A DNA stretch of 64,000 nt from Clostridia bacterium (GTDB taxonomy: Bacteria; Bacillota; Clostridia; CAKSNL01; HGM11501), in the NCBI GenBank assembly GCA_017411325.1, contig JAFQQJ010000014.1, forward strand, positions 1 to 64,000. The letters run 5' to 3'. Positions 34,961-44,553 of this stretch are shown piece by piece (the first letter of the stretch is position 1; the number at the start of each line of letters is the position of its first letter). Below the pieces are notes generated by a model that saw nothing but the letters and a program-made list of their open reading frames with translations, was not told the DNA's origin and made no database searches. Made by a program: the position numbers and the translations under genes.

Positions 34961-36748
34961 ATGAAAAAATGTTTTGCTGTTGTTCTCGCTCTGGCACTTA
35001 TGCTTTCGGGCACCGTTGCGGTTTTTGCCGATGATGCCTGGAAGGAAAACACGGGAAAAATAAACCTTACCGATATGACGGTGACGGGTGCTGGTATTAC
35101 TGTTTCGGAGGGAGATATAAAAATCACCAGGGGCGGTGACTTTACCGTTACAGGCAAAAGCGAAGATGCTATGATATACATAAACACAGAGGAAAAGGTA
35201 AAGATTCGCCTTTCGGGAATGTCCCTTACCAATCCCGACGGCCCTGCAATTTTCTTTGACAATGCTGATAAGGCGTTAATTACAATCGAAAAGGGAACAG
35301 AAAACTATCTTAAAGACGGTGAAACCTATAAAGAAGATGCAAAGGCGGCACTTTTTTCCAACGACGATATGGAGATAAAGGGCGGCGGAAAGCTTATAAT
35401 TGAAGCTTTATATAAGCACGGTATCGCAGGCGATGACGATGTTGTAATAGAAAACGGAATTATCAGTATCACATCAAAGGAACACGGCGTAAAGGCAAAC
35501 GACCTTCTTAATATCTTAAACGGCGAAATAACTGTTACATCAAAGGAAGGCAAGGGACTTAAAGCCGATAAGGAAGTTTTAATCGAAGGCGGCAAGATAA
35601 CTCTTGTTTCCGAGAAGGACGAAGGAATAGAGAGCGAAGGAACGCTTACGGTAAAAGGCGGCACACTCAATGTCACTGCAAAGGGGGACGGAATAAACAC
35701 CGGCACAACGGATAATGAAGAAGCTGCTTTGGAAGTTCCTGCGGAAGGCCGTTTCCCCGGCGGAAAAGGCGGTAATATGGGCGGGGATGCAAAAACAGAG
35801 GAAGCTGCTGCGGCATCGGCAATTACAATTTCTGGCGGAAATATTTACATTAAAGCAGAGGGCGACGGAATCGACTCCAACGGAAAACTTATTATCTCCG
35901 GCGGTGAGGTTATAATTGACGGGCCCGCGGGCGGCGGAAACGGCTCCCTTGACTTTGCAAGAGACTTTGATATTACGGGCGGCACGGTTATAGCAACATC
36001 AAGTATGGGAATGGTAAATATTCCGGGAACTGTCAGTCAGAATACACTTAAGGCGAATTTTGCCTCCGGCTATGAAGGCGGAAGTGAAATCATCATAAAA
36101 GAGGGCGAAAATGAAATCTTAAAGGTAACACCTTCCGTTTCCTTCCGTGGAATTGTCTTTTCATCCGACAAGCTTGAAAAAGGAAAAACATACACTGTTT
36201 TTGCAGGTGGAAATGAAGAAGCAACCTTTACGGTTGAGGGCAATCTCACCTCTGTCGGCACGGCAGGCGGAGGGATGGGCGGAGGTCGTCCCGAAGGAAT
36301 GGGAGGAGGTCGCTTCCTTGGCGGAGACAAGCCTGAAGGAATGGAGAGACCCGAACGCCCCGAGGGTATGGGAGGTGGCAACCACCCCGGCAGAAATCCT
36401 AACAGAATAAGCGTTACTCTTGACGGTAGAGAGCTTTTCTTTAACACCGATCCAGTTATTAAAAACGGTACAACCCTTGTGGGCTTCCGTGCCATATTGG
36501 AGGCTCTTGGTGCAACGGTTACTTGGGACGGGGAAAAGCGTATGGCAGGAGCAGAAAAGGACGGAATAAAGATAGAGCTTTACATTGATTCTGTTACTGC
36601 GTATGTAAACGGCGAAGAAAAGACACTTCTTACAGCACCTGAAATTATAAACGGCTCCACCATGATACCGGTCAGATTTGTTTCCGAAAATTTAGGTATG
36701 AAGGTTTCATGGGATGAAGCGGTAAGAAGAGTTATAATAGAAAAATAA
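34961..36748 (+). CDS. secreted beta-helix carbohydrate-binding protein (Cthe_2159-like) with stalk
   Basis: 595 residues. Signal peptide about 1-24 (VFA/DD). Residues about 30-400 are repeating short strands (AALFSNDDMEIKGGG, GDDDVVIENGIISITS, NISGG-type turns) characteristic of the right-handed beta-helix DUF4353 family, whose studied member Cthe_2159 binds cellulose and pectin-type acids. Asp-rich turns suggest calcium sites. A Gly/Met/Pro/Arg-rich linker (about 435-478, GGGMGGGRPEGMGGG) leads to a copper-amine-oxidase-N-like stalk (480-595). It has a perfect promoter, AAAGGAGG, and its own terminator. Probably a surface glycan-binding protein rather than an enzyme. Confidence 0.8.
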   Translation: MKKCFAVVLALALMLSGTVAVFADDAWKENTGKINLTDMTVTGAGITVSEGDIKITRGGDFTVTGKSEDAMIYINTEEKVKIRLSGMSLTNPDGPAIFFDNADKALITIEKGTENYLKDGETYKEDAKAALFSNDDMEIKGGGKLIIEALYKHGIAGDDDVVIENGIISITSKEHGVKANDLLNILNGEITVTSKEGKGLKADKEVLIEGGKITLVSEKDEGIESEGTLTVKGGTLNVTAKGDGINTGTTDNEEAALEVPAEGRFPGGKGGNMGGDAKTEEAAAASAITISGGNIYIKAEGDGIDSNGKLIISGGEVIIDGPAGGGNGSLDFARDFDITGGTVIATSSMGMVNIPGTVSQNTLKANFASGYEGGSEIIIKEGENEILKVTPSVSFRGIVFSSDKLEKGKTYTVFAGGNEEATFTVEGNLTSVGTAGGGMGGGRPEGMGGGRFLGGDKPEGMERPERPEGMGGGNHPGRNPNRISVTLDGRELFFNTDPVIKNGTTLVGFRAILEALGATVTWDGEKRMAGAEKDGIKIELYIDSVTAYVNGEEKTLLTAPEIINGSTMIPVRFVSENLGMKVSWDEAVRRVIIEK

Positions 36749-36754
36749 GAAAAT

Positions 36755-36783
36755 AAAAAAATCGGTGCTTTGCACCGATTTTT
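36755..36783. terminator. bidirectional terminator between converging genes
   Basis: AAAAATCGGTGC/GCACCGATTTTT, 12-bp stem, loop TTT. It ends the beta-helix gene on plus and reaches the stop codon of the serine hydrolase on minus. Confidence 0.88.
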
Positions 36784-38245
36784 ATTTATGTCCCATAGCA
36801 TAGCCTGAAAAGCCGTCGAGCACATATTGCCCCGATTTTCTTATCACCAGGGAAACCTCATCATTTTTAAAATAAAGGTGGATAACAACCTGCCCAAAAT
36901 AGTTGTCGATAATCTGTGCCTTTATGGAAAACTTGTTTTCCTCTGTCCAGGCGCCCGATGCAAAGGTAGTAAATGCACCTTCTTCATTTTTGCCCATGCA
37001 ACTTTGGTGAGTTCTCATACCGAGGGAAAATTCGGTTTTGATATTTTCACCTATGCCGAAGGAAAGTATATGTACCTTTCCTTCTTTGGTAAAGGAAAAG
37101 GTGCCTTTATCTTTCTCTAATGTAAGGGCTATGTCGGAAAGTTTTAAGGTGTTTTCATCCATAGTATATTTAATTCCCGAAACATCCTTTGCCTTTGGTG
37201 AAGTGAGAGTGCCTTCCTGAACGGAAATTTTTCTTGAAGAAAGGTAAAGGTTAAGCTCATTTAAGGCTGCTTCATTTTCTTCAAGAGGCTCATTTTCTAT
37301 GGAATCGATTAACTTAAACGCTTCGTGGAAAATTAAACTCCTTGAAACGGCTGACCCTTGATTATCAGAGGTTATAACAAAAATAAAGTCTTTGTCGATG
37401 TCGCAGATTGCTATCTGGTCGCCCATACCTATTAAAGAAAAGCCGCTTTTGTGGGTTTTCCAGATAAGATAGCCATAGCCTGATGTGTTAAAGTCGGTTA
37501 TGTCGGGAGATAAATTGTTGTCTGACTGCTTTTTGACTGCTTCCTCCATAAAGGTGCGGTCGATTATCTGCCTTCCGTTATACATTCCCTTGTTAAGAAT
37601 GAATCTTGCAAAGATTAGTAAATCCCTTGCGGTGCATACAACGCCTGAATCTCCTACGGTGTGACCGCCGGGCTCATATAAGGTGTAGCTTTCCTTTGAA
37701 AAGCCCATTTCAAGAAGGAAGGAATCCTTTGAGTAGTCAAGAAATGTTTTTCCGGTAAGGCGCTCTACAATGTTTCCGAGAAGAGCAGAACCCATTGAAT
37801 CGTAGGCGAAAAGCGTTCCCGGAAGCTGTCCTGTGGGATTTTTATAATAGGCGTCGGAACGGTCTTCCGTAAGTCCCCACCAGGGAGAAAAACGATTTAC
37901 GTTGCTTTGCATAGAAAGCATATCACGAATGGTAACGGACTTGAAATAATCATCCTTACCCTCTGCATATTCCGGAAGATGGGATAAAATAGTATCGTCT
38001 AAGGATAAAAGACCTTCGGTGTATGCAAGACCTATTGCCATAGAAACAAAGCTTTTGGAAACGGAATACATTCTGTGAAGAAAGTTTTTATCAATGGGGG
38101 CATAGTGGCATTCAGCCACGATTGAATTTTCCCTTGCAATTATTACAGAATGGGTTGACATTTTATAAGAGTCAATGAATTTCAGGAAATCAAGAATTTT
38201 TTCTGAAGAAATACCAAGACTTTCGGGAGTTTTTTCATTAAACAT
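36782..38245 (-). CDS. serine hydrolase, beta-lactamase/class C family
   Basis: 487-residue penicillin-binding-protein-like hydrolase. The nucleophile motif SxxK is Ser61-Val-Ser-Lys64 in MYSVSKSF, and the second motif is YDS at 148-150 (FAYDSMGSALLG). The third, KTG-like, motif is not clear; HTVGDSG and GYLIWK segments lie in the right region. The extra C-terminal domain (about 370-487) is a small lipocalin-like sheet often found in this family. No signal peptide, so probably an esterase or a deacylase in the cytoplasm. It starts immediately after the stop of the upstream glycosidase (TAAATG), with the ribosome site inside that gene. Confidence 0.82.
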   Translation of the reverse strand: MFNEKTPESLGISSEKILDFLKFIDSYKMSTHSVIIARENSIVAECHYAPIDKNFLHRMYSVSKSFVSMAIGLAYTEGLLSLDDTILSHLPEYAEGKDDYFKSVTIRDMLSMQSNVNRFSPWWGLTEDRSDAYYKNPTGQLPGTLFAYDSMGSALLGNIVERLTGKTFLDYSKDSFLLEMGFSKESYTLYEPGGHTVGDSGVVCTARDLLIFARFILNKGMYNGRQIIDRTFMEEAVKKQSDNNLSPDITDFNTSGYGYLIWKTHKSGFSLIGMGDQIAICDIDKDFIFVITSDNQGSAVSRSLIFHEAFKLIDSIENEPLEENEAALNELNLYLSSRKISVQEGTLTSPKAKDVSGIKYTMDENTLKLSDIALTLEKDKGTFSFTKEGKVHILSFGIGENIKTEFSLGMRTHQSCMGKNEEGAFTTFASGAWTEENKFSIKAQIIDNYFGQVVIHLYFKNDEVSLVIRKSGQYVLDGFSGYAMGHK

Positions 38246-40621
38246 TTAAATCACCCTTTCTAGTATTACAGGGCCGAGAAGACCACCGCTTGGTGCTTTC
38301 ATCTCCGCCTTTTTCATATTGGTGTGATAAGGACCTACGTTTGCGATTGGTGTAAGGTCAAAGTATGGTGCGGACCTTGTTACATTTGCAGCCGTATTGG
38401 CAACTACAATTTTTAACTTTTCGCCGCCTTTTAAGAAACCGATACCCTTTTCATAGGGAGGCATAACCGCCTCTGCTCTCTTTTCGCCGTTAATATAAAT
38501 TTTTGCAACGTGACGGACATCTCCGAGCGAAAGCGCATATTCGCCTTCCTTAAGTGAGGGAAGTGTTATTTCGTAGGTTACTTCGCCTGAAAAATCGCTG
38601 TCCCATTCGTAAAGCCCTTTCTTGATTTCGCCCGAAGTGAAATATTCGTTGTAAGGACCTTTGTTATCGTCTATTAAATACTTTCTTGATACAAAGGAAG
38701 TGAAATCAGTAAGTGTCAATACATCCTCATATATGGGACGTTTCTTGAGATTTAAGGCATCGCTTGTAAGATAAAGCATAATTGCCTCGCCGCGTAAAAG
38801 AGTGGGCGCGATTGTGATGAATTCGCCTTCTCTTTCGAAAGCAATTTCATAAAGCTCACCGGTATTAAGGTCGATTACGGAAGGCTCTTTGTCGCTTTTT
38901 ATTTTTATTGATTCACGAACTGTAGCTCCGTCTGTGTTGACAATGAAATATGCCTCGTTTCCGTCATCAAAGAAAAGATGGCGGACATTGGTTTTTTCAT
39001 TTTCTCTCATTGCAACGGGTGTAAATTCGGATTTTATTAAAGATAGCTTTTTCATAACTTCTTCAGGCTCAAACTCACCATTTGGAACGAAAACATTTTC
39101 ATATGTAACGAATTCACCTACTAATGAGCTGTTTTCAACCTTTGCGTTTTCGACAAATTCTTCGTCAATTAAGTCAAATGAAACGCCTTTTGCCATCAGC
39201 ATATGACCTAAATCCTCGAAAGACTTCATAGAAGCATTTCCTACTGCTCCGCTTCCACCTATAGAACGCTGTGGGAAATAAAGTGCAGTTTTAATATCCG
39301 CCTTTGAATTCTGAAGGATATATGAAAGGCGTGCGGTATAGTTATTTATGGTTGAAAGTGAGTCCATTGAAGGATTTTCTCCGATAAAGCTTGGGCGATA
39401 CTGAAGACTCATGGCATTTTTTCTGTCATAGGACATTACCATAAAATTAAAAAGTGAAATTCCGAGTGCTGCCTGATAGTTTACGATATAGCGCATTTCC
39501 TCATTTGTTATGTGAGCGCCATACACGGCAAAGCATTCGCTTACAGCTAAAGAATGCCCGGTGTGTCTTGCAGCACTTGATGCTAAAGCAGGGAAAAATT
39601 CATAGCCTTCAAAACAGCTTTTTCCGTTTTCGGAAGGATAGGTAATCTGACTCCATATTACGTCAACTCCGGGTATATCATAAGTTCTTAAAAGCCTTAA
39701 GGCATTACCCATACGGAGCAAAGGAATTTCCGAACGGCTGTCACCGCCCAAGTGTCCTGCTGAGAGCATATTGTTTTCATTAAGCCACTTTTTCATAGGA
39801 AGAAAATAGTTTTCGTGCAAAAGCTTTGCGCAAAGCATATTATAATCGCTTCTTGCCTTCATTGCTTCCTTTGTTTCGGGAGTAAGTCCGCTTCTTATGC
39901 TTGTTGCAATGAAAGGGATAAAGTCATAGCCGTATTCCTCGTAGAAAATCTTATCAAAATCCTTTGTCCAGTCTCCCATATCCGCTTCGTCATCGAACAT
40001 AATATTAACATCACTTCCGAAGGAATCGCCAAAGCGTTTCTTCCATTTTTCGTGGGTAAGCTCAAGGAAAAGCTTTGTGTTTTCCGGCCTTGCATTATCG
40101 GTTCTTACGTGTGTAACCCAGTTATTTGACGGAGCAGGAGTATACTCTGTAATTTCGGTATCATAAGAGAAGACTTCTCCTTCTTTTACATACTTATCTT
40201 TAATAAAGCCGGCTAAAGCGCCGTCGCTCTTTTTATAAGCAATGCCCTTGGGAAGGGAGAGGACATTTTTTACAAAATCTATTCTTGCAAGGTCGGGGCG
40301 CATTTTTCTTATCTGACCGCATACCATACCGGAGGGAAAACCTCCCTCGTTGTAAAGCCAGGTGTGCATTCCTTTTTCCTTTGCATAGCTTGATGCGTAA
40401 TGAACTCTCTCAATATATTCGGGGGACATATACTCGGGGGATAAAAAGGTTTTTCTTCTGACAGGAAGGAAATTTTCAGGCTCTGCAAGAGCGTAAAATG
40501 CGCGGATTCCGGCATCATACATTTCGTCAATCTGCCTTTTTGTTTCCTCGTCGGTAACGGTTGTGTTCCAGAGCCATGTATATGCAGGATAATAAGTTAC
40601 GGGAATGTTTTTAAAATCCAT
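38246..40621 (-). CDS. GH106-like glycoside hydrolase (copy A)
   Basis: 791-residue cytoplasmic protein with the plan of GH106 alpha-L-rhamnosidases: an N-terminal TIM-barrel opening PAYTWLWN...RQIDEMYDAGIRAFY, the LYNEGGFPSG loop at 89-98 (family: LYDExGYPSG), conserved MFDDEADMGDWTKDF and WSQITYP, and a C-terminal jelly-roll (about 690-790; SGEVTYEITLP, LGDVRHVAKIYINGEKR). Catalytic acids cannot be assigned surely; the paired Asp/Glu in FDDEAD are candidates. It follows copy B with zero spacing (TAA then ATG). The C-terminal third is almost identical to copy B at DNA level. Confidence 0.65.
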   Translation of the reverse strand: MDFKNIPVTYYPAYTWLWNTTVTDEETKRQIDEMYDAGIRAFYALAEPENFLPVRRKTFLSPEYMSPEYIERVHYASSYAKEKGMHTWLYNEGGFPSGMVCGQIRKMRPDLARIDFVKNVLSLPKGIAYKKSDGALAGFIKDKYVKEGEVFSYDTEITEYTPAPSNNWVTHVRTDNARPENTKLFLELTHEKWKKRFGDSFGSDVNIMFDDEADMGDWTKDFDKIFYEEYGYDFIPFIATSIRSGLTPETKEAMKARSDYNMLCAKLLHENYFLPMKKWLNENNMLSAGHLGGDSRSEIPLLRMGNALRLLRTYDIPGVDVIWSQITYPSENGKSCFEGYEFFPALASSAARHTGHSLAVSECFAVYGAHITNEEMRYIVNYQAALGISLFNFMVMSYDRKNAMSLQYRPSFIGENPSMDSLSTINNYTARLSYILQNSKADIKTALYFPQRSIGGSGAVGNASMKSFEDLGHMLMAKGVSFDLIDEEFVENAKVENSSLVGEFVTYENVFVPNGEFEPEEVMKKLSLIKSEFTPVAMRENEKTNVRHLFFDDGNEAYFIVNTDGATVRESIKIKSDKEPSVIDLNTGELYEIAFEREGEFITIAPTLLRGEAIMLYLTSDALNLKKRPIYEDVLTLTDFTSFVSRKYLIDDNKGPYNEYFTSGEIKKGLYEWDSDFSGEVTYEITLPSLKEGEYALSLGDVRHVAKIYINGEKRAEAVMPPYEKGIGFLKGGEKLKIVVANTAANVTRSAPYFDLTPIANVGPYHTNMKKAEMKAPSGGLLGPVILERVI

Positions 40622-42997
40622 TTAAATCACCCTTTCAAGAATTACGGGCCCCACAAGGCCTCCGTTTTGCGCTTTTGCCTCAGCTTTTTTCATATTGGCG
40701 TGATAGGGGCCTACGTCTGCAATGGGGGTTAAGTCAAAGTAGGGGGCTTTTCTTGTGACATTTGCGGCGGTGTTGGCAACCACAATTTTTAATTTTTCGC
40801 CGCCCTTTAAGAAACCGATACCCTTTTCATAGGGAGGCATAACCGCCTCTGCTCTCTTTTCGCCGTTAATATAAATTTTTGCAACGCACCGAACATCGCC
40901 GAGTGAAAGGGCATATTCGCCTTCCTTAAGTGAGGGAAGTGTTATTTCGTAGGTTACTTCGCCTGAAAAATCGCTGTCCCATTCATAAAGTCCCTTTTTA
41001 ATTTCACCCGAAGTGAAATATTCGTTGTATGGGCCTTTGTTATCGTCTATTAAATACTTTCTTGATACAAAGGAAGTGAAATCAGTAAGTGTCAATACAT
41101 CCTCATATATGGGACGTTTCTTGAGATTTAAGGCTTCCTTAGTAAGATAAAGCATAATTGCCTCGCCGCGTAAAAGAGTGGGCGCGATTGTGATGAATTC
41201 GCCTTCTCTTTCAAAAGCGATTTCATAAAGCTCGCCTGTATTAAGATCAATTACGGAAGGGTTTTTATCTGTCTTTATCTTTATTTTTTCGTTAACTGTG
41301 TCACCTGCTGTGTTGACAATGAAATATGCCTCGTTTCCGTCATCAAAGAAAAGATGGCGGACATTGGTTTTTACATTTTCTCTAATCGCAACGGGTGTAA
41401 ATTCGGATTTTATCAAAGAAAGCTTTTTTATTACTTCCTCGGGCTCAAACTCACCATTTGGAACGAAAACATTTTCATATGTAACGAATTCACCAACCAA
41501 AGCACCGTCTGAAACCTTCGCAGTTTCAACAAATTCTTCGTCTATAAGGTCAAAGGTAATGCCCTTTGCCATAAGCATATGCCCTAAATCCTCAAAGGAT
41601 TTTTTCGCTTCGGCACATACCGTTCCGCCTGCGGCAGCGGAGCGCTGGGGATAGTAAAGGGCGGTTTTTACATCTGCCTTTGAATTTTGCAGAATGTAAG
41701 AAAGGCGGGCGGTATAGCCGTTTATTTCTGAAAGACAGTCCATGGAAGGGTTTTCCCCGATAAAGTTAGGTCTGTACTGAAGGCTCATGGGATTTTTTCT
41801 GTCGTAGGATATTACCATAAAGTTGAAAAGAGAAATTCCGAATGCTGCCTGGTAATTTACGATATACCGCATCTCATCGTTGGTGATATGAGCACCGTAA
41901 ACCGCATAGCTTTCGCTTAAGCAGGCTGAGTGCCCCTGCTGTCTTGCGGCACTTGATGCTAAAGCAGGGAAAAATTCATAGCCTTCAAAGCAGCTTTTGC
42001 CGTCGCTGTTGGGATAAGTAATCTGGCTCCAGATTACATCCACACCCGGAATGTCATAGGCACGGAGGATTTTAAGGGCATTTCCCATTTTCACTGCCGG
42101 AAGCTCGGTTCTGTTGTCACCGCCAAGGTGACCTGCGGATTTCATATTGTTATCATTAAGCCACTTTTTCATTGGGTAAAAGTAGTTTTCATACAAAAGC
42201 TTTCCGCAAAGCATCATATAATCGCTTCGTGCCTTCATTGCATCCTTTGTTTCGGGACTTACGCCATAGGCAAGAGAGGTCAAAATATAAGGCTTTATAT
42301 CATAGCCGTATTCATCATAAAATATCTTGTCAAAATCCTTTGTCCAGTCGCCCATATCGGCTTCATCATCAAACATAATGTCAACGTCACCGCCAAAGGC
42401 ATCGCCGAAACGTGCTTTAAGCTTTTCGTGGGTAAGCTTTAAGAAAAGCTCCACGTTTTCGTGCCTTGCGTTGTCGCTTCGCATACTTGTATAAGGGGTG
42501 TTGGAAGCAATAACAAAGCACTCTGTAATTTCCTTATCCTCGGAAAAAGTGCTTCCTTCTCTGACACATTCTGCACCGATAAAGCCCGAAAGAGCATCCT
42601 CGCTTTTCTTATAAGGAACTCCGGAAGGCAGAATCAGGCTTTTTCTGGCTATATCAAGTCTTGCAAGATCCGGACGCATTTTTCTTATTTTTCCGCATAC
42701 CATACCGGAGGGGAACCCGCCTTCGTTGTAAAGCCAGGTATGCATCCCTTTTTCCTTTGCGTAGCTGTAGGCAAAATATACTCTTTCGATATATTCGTCT
42801 GACATATATTCGGGGGATAAAAATGTTCGTCTTACCGTGGGACGGAAGGTGACAGGCTCGCCGAGCACATAAAATGCACGGATTCCCGCATCATACATTT
42901 CGTCAATCTGTCTTTTTGTTTCTGCGTCTGTTATATTGGTGTTCCATAGCCAGGTGTAGGCAGGATGACATTCTTTGGGAATATTTTTAAAGTCCAT
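40622..42997 (-). CDS. GH106-like glycoside hydrolase (copy B)
   Basis: Tandem paralogue of copy A, also 791 residues from ATG 42997 (GAGAAAGGAAG upstream; the longer frame includes the promoter and leader). Same motifs: PAYTWLWN, LYNEGGFPSG, MFDDEADMGDWTKDF, WSQITYP and the C-terminal jelly-roll. The N-terminal two thirds differ from copy A at many silent and some coding positions, while 40806-41496 matches 38430-39120 nearly base for base. First gene of a three-gene operon. No signal peptide: it probably acts on imported oligosaccharides. Confidence 0.65.
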   Translation of the reverse strand: MDFKNIPKECHPAYTWLWNTNITDAETKRQIDEMYDAGIRAFYVLGEPVTFRPTVRRTFLSPEYMSDEYIERVYFAYSYAKEKGMHTWLYNEGGFPSGMVCGKIRKMRPDLARLDIARKSLILPSGVPYKKSEDALSGFIGAECVREGSTFSEDKEITECFVIASNTPYTSMRSDNARHENVELFLKLTHEKLKARFGDAFGGDVDIMFDDEADMGDWTKDFDKIFYDEYGYDIKPYILTSLAYGVSPETKDAMKARSDYMMLCGKLLYENYFYPMKKWLNDNNMKSAGHLGGDNRTELPAVKMGNALKILRAYDIPGVDVIWSQITYPNSDGKSCFEGYEFFPALASSAARQQGHSACLSESYAVYGAHITNDEMRYIVNYQAAFGISLFNFMVISYDRKNPMSLQYRPNFIGENPSMDCLSEINGYTARLSYILQNSKADVKTALYYPQRSAAAGGTVCAEAKKSFEDLGHMLMAKGITFDLIDEEFVETAKVSDGALVGEFVTYENVFVPNGEFEPEEVIKKLSLIKSEFTPVAIRENVKTNVRHLFFDDGNEAYFIVNTAGDTVNEKIKIKTDKNPSVIDLNTGELYEIAFEREGEFITIAPTLLRGEAIMLYLTKEALNLKKRPIYEDVLTLTDFTSFVSRKYLIDDNKGPYNEYFTSGEIKKGLYEWDSDFSGEVTYEITLPSLKEGEYALSLGDVRCVAKIYINGEKRAEAVMPPYEKGIGFLKGGEKLKIVVANTAANVTRKAPYFDLTPIADVGPYHANMKKAEAKAQNGGLVGPVILERVI

Positions 42998-43020
42998 AAA
43001 AATCTTCCTTTCTCCAAAAT

Positions 43021-43043
43021 AAGCGGAGGCAAAGCCTCCGCTT
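43021..43043 (-). terminator. hairpin after the Gfo/Idh/MocA gene or leader hairpin of GH106 operon
   Basis: AAGCGGAGGC/GCCTCCGCTT, 10-bp stem, loop AAA. On minus it is followed by only TTATTTT. It lies between the GH106 promoter and the copy B start, so it is in that leader; it may attenuate or protect the message. Confidence 0.5.
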
Positions 43044-43072
43044 AAAGTTCCCCTATTAATTTCTTTAAGTGT

Positions 43073-43101
43073 ATAATACTCTCTGTCCGGCAGAATGTAA
43101 A
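43073..43101 (-). promoter_or_regulatory. promoter of the GH106-like operon
   Basis: Minus strand TTTACA (43101-43096), 17 bases, TATTAT (43078-43073). Confidence 0.68.
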
Positions 43102-43184
43102 TGTCAAAAATACACATCAAATTGTGTTTTTTGCACTTTTACCTTTTTGGAAAGATACTATGGTTTCCTTAAAATCGCAACAAA

Positions 43185-44459
43185 TTATTCTGCCTTGTCC
43201 CAGGGAAGTACTTCCCAGTCAGCGGGAGAATCGCCAAGGTCAACAACTTCCATAGGCTGACCGCCTGCGAGGGCTGATTCGTGTGCTATAAGACCGGGGA
43301 TATTCCAACGTGCAACCTCCCAGATGTTTGTGGGAGAAAGCTTTCCTGTCCAGTATGCACGGCAGAAGTCATCAATCAGGAAGTGATGCGTTCCGTTGTG
43401 TCCGTTTCTGAGACCTTCGAATTCCTTGGGAAGACGCTCTGTGGGCTGAATGGGAGATGTATTGTAGAAGCCCCAGCACTGAGCGATTTTAGCAACAGCT
43501 TCTTCGTAGTTTTCGTTGATTGCGTTGTAAAGCTCTTCAGGCTGGATTTCCTTTGTTACATCGTGGGCGATAACTGCGTTGGGATTTTCTTCGCCGCCCT
43601 GCCAGTGAGTGAATGTAGCTCTTGCAAAGGAGAAGTCATAGCAGCCTTCGCTTCCGTAGAACTGGGAAATGAAGGTTTCGGGACCGTGCCAAGCTACGCA
43701 TCTGTTTTCGTTTACTCTTATGATACCGCCGTTTGAAAGCTCAATAAGCATACTTTCGTTGGAGAAAGGATTGTTATAAAGGTTCTGACCGTCGGTTCCG
43801 TAAATGTCGGTTCTTTCGCTGTTTGCAAAGCCCATAGCTGTAACCTTCTTTGCATAAACGCCGGGCATAGAGCTTAAGAGCATAGATGTTGTGTGAGTGG
43901 GGTAGAAGAAGGGAGGAATACCTGCAAACTTCTTCCAGTCTTCACCGCCGGAGCTTCTAAAGCTTCCTTCCATATTTCTTATATCGTGGTTATACTGTGA
44001 TTCACCGTATGCGAAACGGCCGAAGGAGCCCTTTGCATACTCTCTTCTGCAGAAGCAGGATGCTGCTCTGTAAAAGCCTGTTTCACCCATGGAATATGTA
44101 AGGTGAGTTTCTTCTACAAGGCGCTTGATTTCAGCAATTTCTTCAACCTTAAGTGAGCAGGGAACAGAAGAGTAAACATGCTTTCCTGCCTTAAGTGCTT
44201 CAATTGCCATAGGGCCGTGCTTGAAGCGCTGGGTGAAAATTGCAATGGCATTTACTTCCTTGGAAGCAAGTGCTTCTTCAAAGCTGTCGATAATTTCTAC
44301 GTCAAAGTGCTGGCTGTACTTTTCTGCACGTGCACGGATAAGGTCACATACATAAACCTTTTTTACATAGGGATGAGCCTTGAAAAGTTCCACGAAATAC
44401 TGTGCGAAACGGCCGCATCCGATAATGGCTACTGTGATTTTTTCTTTGTTTATTGACAT
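43185..44459 (-). CDS. Gfo/Idh/MocA family oxidoreductase, long form
   Basis: 424 residues from ATG 44459 (AAGGAG, 9-base spacing). Rossmann motif IIGCGRFAQYF near residues 13-23; a variant of the EKP motif reads SSVPCSL, so the usual Lys is absent and activity may differ; the middle has HTTSMLLSSMPGVYAKKVTAMGF (core HTTSMLL). It is longer than the other two family members here and resembles the group often annotated as sugar-related Gfo/Idh/MocA proteins with unknown substrates. It is divergent from an AraC gene and upstream, in the same direction, of the GH106-like operon, which has its own promoter. Confidence 0.83.
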   Translation of the reverse strand: MSINKEKITVAIIGCGRFAQYFVELFKAHPYVKKVYVCDLIRARAEKYSQHFDVEIIDSFEEALASKEVNAIAIFTQRFKHGPMAIEALKAGKHVYSSVPCSLKVEEIAEIKRLVEETHLTYSMGETGFYRAASCFCRREYAKGSFGRFAYGESQYNHDIRNMEGSFRSSGGEDWKKFAGIPPFFYPTHTTSMLLSSMPGVYAKKVTAMGFANSERTDIYGTDGQNLYNNPFSNESMLIELSNGGIIRVNENRCVAWHGPETFISQFYGSEGCYDFSFARATFTHWQGGEENPNAVIAHDVTKEIQPEELYNAINENYEEAVAKIAQCWGFYNTSPIQPTERLPKEFEGLRNGHNGTHHFLIDDFCRAYWTGKLSPTNIWEVARWNIPGLIAHESALAGGQPMEVVDLGDSPADWEVLPWDKAE

Positions 44460-44477
44460 TTTTATCAACTCCTTGTC

Positions 44478-44506
44478 TTGACTATATCATATCCGGCTGT
44501 TATAAT
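44478..44506 (+). promoter_or_regulatory. promoter of the AraC gene at 44554
   Basis: TTGACT (44478-44483), 17 bases, TATAAT (44501-44506). The minus-strand promoter of the Gfo gene must lie in the same 90 bases but has only weak boxes, which fits a gene needing an activator. Confidence 0.85.
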
Positions 44507-44553
44507 GTATTAAAAAACCAATAAAAAATATGAAAAAACAAAGAGGTGTTGTT

